Positions 45,125-52,615 of a DNA stretch of 64,000 bases are shown here, one piece after another (position 1 is the first letter of the stretch; the number at the start of each line of letters is the position of its first letter). The notes beneath the pieces were generated by a model. The model was not told the origin of the DNA. It did no database searches and worked only from the letters and a program-made list of their open reading frames with translations. Source of the stretch: Liquorilactobacillus aquaticus DSM 21051 (GTDB taxonomy: Bacteria; Bacillota; Bacilli; Lactobacillales; Lactobacillaceae); contig NZ_AYZD01000017.1 in assembly GCF_001436755.1 (NCBI RefSeq), positions 117,750 through 181,749 on the forward strand. Direction: 5' to 3'. The translations under genes and the position numbers were made by a program.

Positions 45125-46330
45125 ATGAAGGAAATCGTTATTTTAGGGGCAGGATATGCAGGCTTGAAAGCCTTACGTCGTTTGCAAGCTAATAAAGGTG
45201 ATTTTCATATCACGTTAGTGGATCGTAATAAGTATCACTACGAGGCGACAGATCTGCATGAAGTTGCAGCTGGAACACAGCCAAAGGGAAAAATAACATT
45301 CCCAATCGCAGACGTTGTTAAGGCATCGACTACTTTTGAACAAGCTGAAGTAAAGTTGATTGATCGTACGAAACAAAAAGTTCAATTAACTAACGGAAAA
45401 AGTTTAGCATATGATTATCTAATAGTTTCATTAGGCTTTAGATCAGAGTCCTTTGGGATAGCGGGAGTTGCAGAAAATGCTTTAGAGATGGTTGATGTTG
45501 TTTCAGCAGAAAACGTCTATCAGCATATTATGCAGCAGATGAAGGATTATACTAAAACTAAGAACCAAGATGATTTAAAGATTGTTGTCTGTGGTGCAGG
45601 CTTTACTGGGATTGAATTATTGGGTGCTTTGGAGGACAACCGCAAAAGGTTTGCTGCAGCAGCTGGGGTCGAACCGCAGAAACTTGAGTTCTATTGTGTC
45701 GAAGCAGTAACACGTTTGTTGCCGATGTTTGATGAAAAATTAGCAGATTATGGAATATCTACTCTGAAAAAATGGGGAATTAAATTTTTGACCGGTAAAC
45801 CGATCAAAGAAATTAAACCAAATACTGTTATTTATCAAGAAAACAAAGAGACTGGAGAAACTAAAGAATTAACTGCAAGAACGATTATTTGGACGACTGG
45901 TGTCAGCGGCAGCAAAGTTATGGAAGCATCAGGCTTTTCACAACGTCGTGGGCGTGTAATGGTGTCAGCGGATTTGACAGATCCAGATTTTAGCAATGTC
46001 TATATTATTGGGGATGTTTCAGCGGTTATGAATACTGAAAATAATCGTCCTTATCCAACAACAGCGCAAATTGCGTTGAGTATGGGTGAACATGCAGCTC
46101 GGAATATTCTCGCGCAGATTAATAGAGCGGCAACAACTCCGTTTACTTTCAAATCATTGGGTTCGGTAGCATCGATAGGTAATACACATGCTTTTGGGTT
46201 AGTTGGCAAGTCAGCTGTCAAGGGATACCCTGCTTCATTTGTTAAAAAAATGATTATGGATAAATCGCTGCTCGAAACAGGTGGTGTCAAAGAGATGCTG
46301 GCTAAGGGACGTTTTGATCTCTATCATTAG
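45125..46330 (+). CDS. ndh: Type II NADH dehydrogenase
   Basis: Single-subunit, non-pumping NADH:quinone oxidoreductase, membrane-associated. About 401 residues: FAD motif IVILGAGYAGLKALRRLQ, HEVAAGTQPKGKITFPIAD, NAD motif VVCGAGFTGIELLGAL, IWTTGVSGS, YIIGDVSAVMN and the quinone-site-like YPTTAQIALSMGEHAARNI. Start is ambiguous: ATG 45125 is 11 bases after AAGGAG, while TTG 45119 is 5 bases after it. Together with menA and cytochrome bd it completes a minimal respiratory chain. Confidence 0.93.
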   Translation: MKEIVILGAGYAGLKALRRLQANKGDFHITLVDRNKYHYEATDLHEVAAGTQPKGKITFPIADVVKASTTFEQAEVKLIDRTKQKVQLTNGKSLAYDYLIVSLGFRSESFGIAGVAENALEMVDVVSAENVYQHIMQQMKDYTKTKNQDDLKIVVCGAGFTGIELLGALEDNRKRFAAAAGVEPQKLEFYCVEAVTRLLPMFDEKLADYGISTLKKWGIKFLTGKPIKEIKPNTVIYQENKETGETKELTARTIIWTTGVSGSKVMEASGFSQRRGRVMVSADLTDPDFSNVYIIGDVSAVMNTENNRPYPTTAQIALSMGEHAARNILAQINRAATTPFTFKSLGSVASIGNTHAFGLVGKSAVKGYPASFVKKMIMDKSLLETGGVKEMLAKGRFDLYH

Positions 46331-46523
46331 AAACCAGTGTAGTTTTTGTTTTGAAGTACTATAGTTTTAAAAAGGTAAGCTAAGATCAGGACAATAAGCC
46401 GAATAGGCGTTAGTTTTGGAGACTTAACTGTGAATATAAGCTTAGTTTGTTTATGATAGGCTCACAACTAGGTAAAAAAACTTGACTATTGAAACAAATT
46501 ATTTCATGTAATACAAAGTTAAA

Positions 46524-46680
46524 ATAAAGGACTGGCCCAAAAACGTGAATTTTGGGCCAGTCCTTTTTTAATACAGCACAGAAATCTTTCTTTGCTTAAC
46601 TTTGAAGTGCTTGTGCAGCGAGGAGAGCTGGGAAGATGTTCGTAAGTGTAGCTTATTGGCAGTTAAAACGATAGGCACAG
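46524..46680 (+). repeat. Dispersed intergenic repeat, copy C (with terminator hairpin)
   Basis: AAAGGACTGGCCCAAAA and ATTTTGGGCCAGTCCTTT make a long stem ending in T6 (46525-46567), a strong terminator. The following DNA has GATGTTCGTAAG-TG, with TTCGTAA at 46639, about 94 bp from the hairpin centre. This is more diverged than copies A and B. The rest of the 376-bp gap 46331-46706 shows nothing else. Confidence 0.45.
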
Positions 46681-46706
46681 CATGATCATCTATCATTATT
46701 TACTAG

Positions 46707-47567
46707 TTAAATATAAATATTGATTAACCCTTGAGTTCCCTGATCCCCTAAGCCTTTAACGTCCACCATAATTTCGTAGAGACGCTTGGCCTCGGTAGTC
46801 GCTCTTAGGCCCAGTCCCATTTGATCTGCTTCCTCAAGTGCAATACGTAAATCTTTTAAAAAATGACGTGCAAAGAAACCTGGAGTATAGTCGTTTTTTA
46901 AAATGCGAGGTACATAGTTATCCATGCTCCAGTTATCTGCACCACCGCTCGACAACGTCTCTAGGATTTTTTGTTCATTGAGCCCAGCTTTGCGAGTGTA
47001 AAGTAACATCTCTGTCAGCCCCGTCATCGTACCTGCGATCATGATCTGATTTGCCATTTTGGCGTGCTGACCTGAACCTGCAGGGCCAAAGTAATTGGTT
47101 TTTTTTCCGATCTCCTTAAATAAAGGCAGCATGGTGTGATAAGTTTCTTCATCACCGCCGACCATAATTGTTAAAGTTGCGTTCTTAGCTCCGATATCTC
47201 CTCCTGAAACAGGCGCATCGAGGATATTGAAATTATGGTTGCTTCCATAAGCGGCAAGCTTAGCTGCCAAGCTAGGGCGGCTAGTTGTCATATCAATTGC
47301 TGTTGCGTTCTTGTTAAGTCCGGCAAAAATGCCATCCTTTCCAAAATAAACTTGTTCGACATCTTGCGGGAAGCCAACCATCGTGAACACGACATCGCTT
47401 TGGGCAGCAACTGCACGTGGACTTGGCGCCCATGTTGCGCCAGCAGCTATGAGTTTATCTGCTTTGCTTTTAGTTCGGTTAAAAACGGTTAACGTATGAC
47501 CTGCAGCCATGAAGTTTTTGATGATGGCAGCACCCATAACTCCTGTTCCGATAAAACCAATTTTCAT
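46707..47567 (-). CDS. NAD(P)-dependent beta-hydroxyacid dehydrogenase (3-hydroxyisobutyrate/tartronate semialdehyde reductase family)
   Basis: 286 residues from the ATG at 47567. Cofactor motif KIGFIGTGVMGAAIIKNF, substrate loop DAPVSGGDIGAKNATLTIMV, catalytic Lys region AGSGQHAKMANQIMIAGTM and the C-terminal KDLRIALEEADQMGL are all diagnostic of the family. The substrate within the family is not clear. An upstream TTG three codons earlier is nearer the AAAGGA site. It is followed on the minus strand by the copy C hairpin. Confidence 0.88.
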   Translation of the reverse strand: MKIGFIGTGVMGAAIIKNFMAAGHTLTVFNRTKSKADKLIAAGATWAPSPRAVAAQSDVVFTMVGFPQDVEQVYFGKDGIFAGLNKNATAIDMTTSRPSLAAKLAAYGSNHNFNILDAPVSGGDIGAKNATLTIMVGGDEETYHTMLPLFKEIGKKTNYFGPAGSGQHAKMANQIMIAGTMTGLTEMLLYTRKAGLNEQKILETLSSGGADNWSMDNYVPRILKNDYTPGFFARHFLKDLRIALEEADQMGLGLRATTEAKRLYEIMVDVKGLGDQGTQGLINIYI

Positions 47568-47576
47568 ATAGATCAA

Positions 47577-47898
47577 TCATCCTTTCTAAAAAAATGAACC
47601 AGCACAGTGATGAAAATAACTTGATGGCACCAAACTTATTCATTATTCACTATGATAATGGCATTAATAAATTGTAGCAAGTCAGCAGTCCTAAATCAGT
47701 CAGACTGATAAAAAGCTATACGCTAAAAGCTCTTGAAAAAAATAAGAAACTTTATTTTTTTACAGCAGTGAAGCAGGGCATTTCATTATTAAATTGTTGG
47801 AGAACAAAAAATAGGATCAAGATAAAGTTACGCCACGCGAAATGCGGCATGCCTTTGCCCTAACCCTTAATATTTGTTTTGTAAACTAAAAAGTTTGT
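47577..47898. other. Intergenic region with no recognised feature
   Basis: AT-rich DNA between two minus-strand genes. It must contain the promoter of the dehydrogenase gene at 46707-47567; no strong terminator for the transporter gene was seen. Confidence 0.4.
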
Positions 47899-49137
47899 TT
47901 AAGATTTATTTTTTACTAATTTGCTGACTTTAATGAAATCGCGCTGGATCAGGAATGAAATCAGCAGAGCTAATAAATCAATCAGAATAAAAGCAATCAA
48001 TGTCAAAGTATAGTTATGGAACAGCTGATGTGTTAATGACAATAACAATGGACCAACAATCCCAGCTGCTGCCCATGCTGTGAGTACGTAACCATGGACT
48101 GCTCCTAATTCTTTAGTGCCGAAAACATCACCTAGGTAAGCTGGAATGACAGAAAAACCGGCCCCGTAACAAGACATCAGCAAGCACAACGCAATTACGA
48201 ATAGAAGCGGTAGCTTGAAGATGAGCATGGCTGACAACATCACAATATCAAGAATGAAAATAGCACTGAAAGTAGCAGGGCGTCCAATATAATCGGACAA
48301 TGTTGCCCATATTAAACGTCCGAATCCATTAAAAAGGCCAATGATTCCGACCATAACTGCAGCTGTTTCGACGGACATGCCAGTCATGCTTTGAGCCATC
48401 GGAGATGCAGCTGAGACCAGACCGATTCCGCAGGTAATATTAATAAAGAACATTATCCATAGGAAAGCGAAGGATTTTGTTTTAAGAGCTTGGTTAGCGG
48501 TCAGTTCTGGTCCTTTTGTCAAGCGTGTGCCCACAGAGGGTATATTAGAATTTTCGCTCAGTAGTACCTTATTGGGGCGTACAATAAACTGTGCTGCCAG
48601 CAACATAATGACAAAATAAAATGCTCCCAACAAGTAGAACGTTTGCTCAAGACCGACACTAGCCATTAACTGTTGAGCAACTGGACCAGTCAGCATTGCT
48701 GCAAAACCAAATCCCATTATAGCCAACCCTGTTGCTAAACCGCGCTTGTCTGGGAACCACTTAATAATCGTTGAGACAGGAGTAACATATCCTGCACCTA
48801 AACCTAAGCCACCGATGACACCATATGAGAGATATAAAAGCCAAATCGAGTTTTGATGGATGGCCCAGCCAGTCATAATAGTTCCAGTTCCATATAGAAA
48901 ACTAGCGATTGTTCCTGTTAGCCTAGGACCAATTTTCTCAACGACTTTCCCCATAAAAGCAGCTGACATTCCCAAGAAGAAAATAGCGATACTAAATGCA
49001 ATAGCGACTGAAGATTCTGTCCATCCATTCTGCTTTGCAATTGGATTGGTAAAAACGCTCCAAGCATAAACAGAACCAATCATTAAATGAAACATAACAC
49101 CTGCAAACGCGACAACGTAGCGATTTGTTTTCAACAT
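47899..49137 (-). CDS. OFA-family MFS transporter (oxalate/formate antiporter-like)
   Basis: 412 residues, 12 membrane segments. Features of the oxalate/formate antiporter family: HLMIGSVYAWSVFTNPIA in segment 1, GGLGLGAGYVTPVSTIIKWF, PDKRGLATGLAIMGFG, FNGFGRLIWATLSDYIGR. The start is the ATG at 49137, 5 bases after GGAGGA; an ATG four codons earlier overlaps that site. Substrate is a small carboxylate by family inference; no oxalate decarboxylase genes are near. Confidence 0.85.
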   Translation of the reverse strand: MLKTNRYVVAFAGVMFHLMIGSVYAWSVFTNPIAKQNGWTESSVAIAFSIAIFFLGMSAAFMGKVVEKIGPRLTGTIASFLYGTGTIMTGWAIHQNSIWLLYLSYGVIGGLGLGAGYVTPVSTIIKWFPDKRGLATGLAIMGFGFAAMLTGPVAQQLMASVGLEQTFYLLGAFYFVIMLLAAQFIVRPNKVLLSENSNIPSVGTRLTKGPELTANQALKTKSFAFLWIMFFINITCGIGLVSAASPMAQSMTGMSVETAAVMVGIIGLFNGFGRLIWATLSDYIGRPATFSAIFILDIVMLSAMLIFKLPLLFVIALCLLMSCYGAGFSVIPAYLGDVFGTKELGAVHGYVLTAWAAAGIVGPLLLSLTHQLFHNYTLTLIAFILIDLLALLISFLIQRDFIKVSKLVKNKS

Positions 49138-49270
49138 CAATTCCTCCATCTTGATATTATACGAACAATTTAAATGTTGTGCACAACTATTGTTGGTATA
49201 TTAGGATGATATCATACTTTTTAAAGGATTTAAACAGTTTAATTTGATGATAAAACGAATTTTAGATATA

Positions 49271-49313
49271 AAAAAAGCTGGGGCACACTTTGCTCCAGCT
49301 TTTCGCTTTTTTT
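49271..49313. terminator. Terminator after hsp20
   Basis: AGCTGGGGCA with TGCTCCAGCT around CACTT, flanked by A6 and by TTTTCGCTTTTTTT. It can act in both directions. Confidence 0.8.
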
Positions 49314-49320
49314 AAGATAC

Positions 49321-49752
49321 TTACTCGATTTCAATATGGTTTCCAGTAACTTTTTCTTCTGCGAGTTTAGGCAGAGTGAGTTTTAGAACTCCAGCTTCAC
49401 ATTTTGCCTTAATTCCATTTTCATCAACATTCGGTAAACTGTATTGACGTGCGAAGCGACCGTAACTACGTTCGCTTGCGATTACATTTCCCTTATCATC
49501 ACTTTTATCACTGAAAGAATCACGTTTAGCACTAACTGACAGAACACCATCACGATAATCAACGGTAATATCTTTCTTGTCAATTCCAGGGACATCGATT
49601 TGAACATCGTAAGCTTTATCGGTTTCCTTAACGTCCGTCTTCAAGGCACGATTAACTGAATTGTCAAAATCAAAGAACGAACGACCTAGATTTCCGAAGA
49701 AATCATCTTGCTTCATCAAGTTATTGAAACGATTTGTTAATTCATTTGCCAT
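49321..49752 (-). CDS. hsp20: Small heat shock protein, Hsp20 family
   Basis: 143 residues from the ATG at 49752 (MANELTNRFNNLMKQDDFF), after AAAGGA. The alpha-crystallin domain is shown by KAYDVQIDVPGIDKKDITVD, SERSYGRFARQYSLP and AGVLKLTLPK (the GVLxLxLPK signature). Holdase chaperone in the cytoplasm. No convincing CIRCE or double CtsR box was found upstream; a single GGTCAAA lies about 50 bp upstream on the opposite strand. Confidence 0.93.
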   Translation of the reverse strand: MANELTNRFNNLMKQDDFFGNLGRSFFDFDNSVNRALKTDVKETDKAYDVQIDVPGIDKKDITVDYRDGVLSVSAKRDSFSDKSDDKGNVIASERSYGRFARQYSLPNVDENGIKAKCEAGVLKLTLPKLAEEKVTGNHIEIE

Positions 49753-49868
49753 AATTAAAGACATCCTTTCTTTTTTTCTTTCAATTATTATAATAATCAA
49801 AATTGGTCAAATTGCAATTAAAATGAATCAATATTTGCAAAAAATTGAAATTTATATGTCAAAAAATA

Positions 49869-49898
49869 TTGACAGTTAAACATACCAAATGCTATACT
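49869..49898 (+). promoter_or_regulatory. Promoter with no protein gene directly behind it
   Basis: TTGACA (49869-49874), 18-bp spacer, TATACT (49893-49898). Transcription would start near 49905. Confidence 0.6.
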
Positions 49899-49904
49899 TA
49901 AGTT

Positions 49905-50030
49905 TCTATTATACGGTGAAGCGTCTGCGACGGAAGGCAGGCGCTATTTTTTTGCAATTAATTTAAAAGACAGTGAAAAAAGTTTCCTGTGGATAGTCGA
50001 ACAAACGGCTGATTCACAGGCTTTTTGTAA
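49905..50030 (+). ncRNA. Candidate small RNA or attenuated leader with two terminator hairpins
   Basis: Directly after the promoter comes a hairpin AGCGTCTGC/GGCAGGCGCT followed by T7 (49922-49956), then a second hairpin CCTGTG/CACAGG followed by T5 (about 49993-50027). The word AGCGCCTGC at 50054-50062 is complementary to GCAGGCGCT of the first hairpin, so an alternative fold exists. No ORF with a ribosome site is present before the WxL gene 320 bp further on. It may be a free RNA or a regulated leader. The rest of the gap to 50323 shows nothing. Confidence 0.4.
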
Positions 50031-50323
50031 TATCAATAAATTTTTAAATTAAAAGCGCCTGCTGTGGAGTTTTTGATTGAAAGTATAGTTTGATACAGCA
50101 TGTTCAGAGGCTAAGGCAAAAATCAAGATGAATTAAGGAAAGAGTATTAATTTTTTGCTTTTTTGTCCGATTTACGTATTGAAAAGAGTATTTATGTAAG
50201 AGAAGTTTTATTGCTCCAGATATTATGTCAGGTCATATCATAAAAGATCAAGATAGTAGCACAATAATAATTCTATTTCGTTCATGGTTTTTAAAGTATC
50301 TAAAAATGAATGGAGGAAGTAAT

Positions 50324-50872
50324 ATGCGAAAAAGATATGCAGTTGCACTAATGCTGGCTCTAATTCTAAGAAATATTATGTTTGCTGAAACGGTCAAGGC
50401 AGACACAACGTCAACGATCTCCTTCACTGTTACATCGGGGGGACTGTCATTGACTTCTACTCCCGAGCTTAACTTTGTTTCAACGGGAGAAAAAGGAACA
50501 GGAGGGGTGCTAAGCTTTGGTAAGCGTTCAAGCACTTTTAAAACAGCGAGCAGTTCTGACAAAAAACTGGTAATTGAAGACTATCGAGGAAACGAGGCAA
50601 CACCTTGGACAATCTGTGCTCAACTGTCTTCGAAAAATGCGGGGGTAATCCATAGTGAAGTCAAGTTTTATACTACAAGTTCTGGAAAAGACGTTAAAGA
50701 AAAACTAACTATATCAAATGAACCGGCTGAAGTCATGCATGAATCTGCAAAGTCAGGCAAGACAACGACTAAGCTAACAAGCAGTCGGCTAGATCCCGGT
50801 AAAAAAGAATTGTCTGCAAAAAAACAAATAGGAACTGTAACTTGGATGCTAATAAATACAGCAGCAAATTAA
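50324..50872 (+). CDS. WxL-domain cell-surface protein
   Basis: 182 residues from the ATG at 50324 (GGAGGA site; the frame is open 33 codons upstream). Signal peptide MRKRYAVALMLALIL to about residue 27 (VKADTT). The C-terminal WxL features are SLTSTPELNFV, VIEDYRGNEATPWTICAQL and the terminal VTWMLINTAAN. WxL proteins bind peptidoglycan non-covalently on Gram-positive cells. It is the only plus-strand member of the cluster, and its stop codon directly abuts the stop codon of the convergent DUF916 gene. Confidence 0.85.
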   Translation: MRKRYAVALMLALILRNIMFAETVKADTTSTISFTVTSGGLSLTSTPELNFVSTGEKGTGGVLSFGKRSSTFKTASSSDKKLVIEDYRGNEATPWTICAQLSSKNAGVIHSEVKFYTTSSGKDVKEKLTISNEPAEVMHESAKSGKTTTKLTSSRLDPGKKELSAKKQIGTVTWMLINTAAN

Positions 50873-51808
50873 TTAGTGAACAATTCCATGTGCATCAATC
50901 TTGAATTTTTGAATTATTTTTTTATTGAAGTTCCCCGAGTGTATTACTACGGTCAGTGAGTATGTTCCCTTTAATTTAGGTGTGTTAAGCAATCTTAGTG
51001 ATAATGGGAGTTTTGAATAAGGTGCCATTTGAAGGTTGGTTAACTTTTTCTTATAGAGAACTTTTTTTTGAGAAAGTAGTTTGATGTTTAAACGCATGGC
51101 TCCAAAAACAACCGGGGAAGTATTTAGAACTTTAACGGACAAGACGGCATGCCTGCTATTTCGAGAAGTACTACTTATCTTACTTAGCACTAATTTGGGC
51201 GAATATTTTGAGTTGAAGTTTTGTGAGAGAAAAACGGGCAGCGTCATTGAAAAAATGTTGTTAATTTCATCGTAATCTTTTGTCTGGGCGGTACCTGTGG
51301 GGGTATTCTGTCGAGTAACATAGATTCCGCCAACTACTGTTCCCCTGAAACCTGCAGTGGGTACTTTGAGTTTGAAGACCACGTTTTTATATGAATGAGC
51401 TTGAACCAGTATTCTTTTCTTTGTCCCATTAATACTTAAAATAGGCAAAGGCTTATAATTGCGTGGAATATGGTGGAGATGTTGAGAAGCTGCATAGTTA
51501 ATTTGACCTTGAGTGGTAGTGGCAGCATTGCGCAGTTGAGCTTGAAAATAAACAGATGAATATTGATTGTGATTGAAGATGCGGACGCGCAGACGGTAGC
51601 TTCCCCCCTTTTTTACTTGCATATGATAGTAACCTAGTCGAAGATTAGTTTGGCCGTTGGTAAATTGCGGCGTAATAGAGAACTGGGCATTGGTGTTGCT
51701 GGTAGTAGCTCCTTTAGCGTAAACCACTTTTGTTTGAAAAATGCAAAAAAGGGTTAATAATATTATGAGAAATAGTGGGTTTTTAAAAGATTTTAAATTT
51801 ATAGTCAT
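50873..51808 (-). CDS. DUF916/DUF3324 WxL-partner protein lacking the C-terminal membrane anchor
   Basis: 311 residues. Signal peptide FKNPLFLIILLTLFCIF to VVYAKG, then the DUF916 (peptidoglycan-binding) part (LRLGYYHMQVKKGGSYRLRV) and the DUF3324 part (VVGGIYVTRQNT, FGAMRLNIKLL, KGTYSLTVVI). The partner gene at 54412-55491 continues past this point into a membrane helix and charged tail; this one ends at KIDAHGIVH without either. It is therefore predicted to be secreted, not anchored. Last gene of the minus-strand WxL group, about 45 bp after the preceding WxL gene. Confidence 0.8.
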   Translation of the reverse strand: MTINLKSFKNPLFLIILLTLFCIFQTKVVYAKGATTSNTNAQFSITPQFTNGQTNLRLGYYHMQVKKGGSYRLRVRIFNHNQYSSVYFQAQLRNAATTTQGQINYAASQHLHHIPRNYKPLPILSINGTKKRILVQAHSYKNVVFKLKVPTAGFRGTVVGGIYVTRQNTPTGTAQTKDYDEINNIFSMTLPVFLSQNFNSKYSPKLVLSKISSTSRNSRHAVLSVKVLNTSPVVFGAMRLNIKLLSQKKVLYKKKLTNLQMAPYSKLPLSLRLLNTPKLKGTYSLTVVIHSGNFNKKIIQKFKIDAHGIVH

Positions 51809-51853
51809 TTTATCAAGCTACTTTCTGGCGGTTAATGAAAATTAATCTGAGGC

Positions 51854-52558
51854 TCAATCATTACTGGCAGTGTTGTTGAGTGTCCAAATGATACGTCCGT
51901 GATATTTTCCGGGTTGAAAATTATTTCTTTGTTTGCGAGTTAAACTATTAAAATTCAGAGTAGAGGAATTCCCTGCCAAGATAGTGACTGACTTAACGCC
52001 GTGGGTTGGAAGTTCCAACGATGTTAAAACGGGTGTAGTAGTTTTAGTTGTCAAAGTGACTGAGCCGGCCGTTTTATAATATTTGTTATCAGAGCGTAGC
52101 CTTAACGTGACAGTAGGAGCGATAGAAAAAGGACCGTTTACAAGAGGAGTGATAATAGCATTTACACTCCAGCCGCGCTGTGTCTCGCTATATCCGCGAT
52201 AGTCAGCGACGGTAAGTGGGTTATTTTTCCGTGAGTCACCACGATATAGGTGAATCCTTGCGCCGTTATAAATAGTGTTGAGGCTAATCTTGCCAAAATT
52301 TAAGTTAGGTACCGCATTCAGTTTTAATGAACCTGTGTTGGAGGATCTCTTTTGCGGTATATTCGAGTATTTTGAAGCTGGTTGCGTACTTTTTTGTTGT
52401 ACGCTACCCGCGTCAGTTGTGTCTCCTGGATAGACGGTAAAGTTGGCCTCTGAATTTAAGGTTGGACTGATGCTATCCGCCCGTCCGGTTGCTAGATTAA
52501 TAGATAGGTAAAAAAGTAAGGTCAGCCAAGCTAGTATGACCATGTTGCTTTTTTTCAT
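51854..52558 (-). CDS. WxL-domain cell-surface protein
   Basis: 234 residues. Signal peptide NMVILAWLTLLFYLSINLAT, a Ser/Thr/Gln-rich stretch, then the WxL domain: SLKLNAVPNLNFGKISL, LTVADYRGYSETQRGWSVNA and the terminal IIWTLNNTASND. Probably displayed on the wall and paired with the DUF916 protein transcribed just after it. Starts behind GGAGAG. Confidence 0.85.
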   Translation of the reverse strand: MKKSNMVILAWLTLLFYLSINLATGRADSISPTLNSEANFTVYPGDTTDAGSVQQKSTQPASKYSNIPQKRSSNTGSLKLNAVPNLNFGKISLNTIYNGARIHLYRGDSRKNNPLTVADYRGYSETQRGWSVNAIITPLVNGPFSIAPTVTLRLRSDNKYYKTAGSVTLTTKTTTPVLTSLELPTHGVKSVTILAGNSSTLNFNSLTRKQRNNFQPGKYHGRIIWTLNNTASND

Positions 52559-52615
52559 AGAAGAGCTCTCCTTGCTTAAAGCTGGTGTTCTGAAGTTTCC
52601 GTATCCAATATATGA

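Noticed and set aside
49920..49960. Guanidine-II (mini-ykkC) or preQ1 riboswitch
   Set aside because: The ACGG present is inside a larger loop rather than a tetraloop, only one such hairpin exists, and the downstream gene is not a guanidine or queuosine gene.
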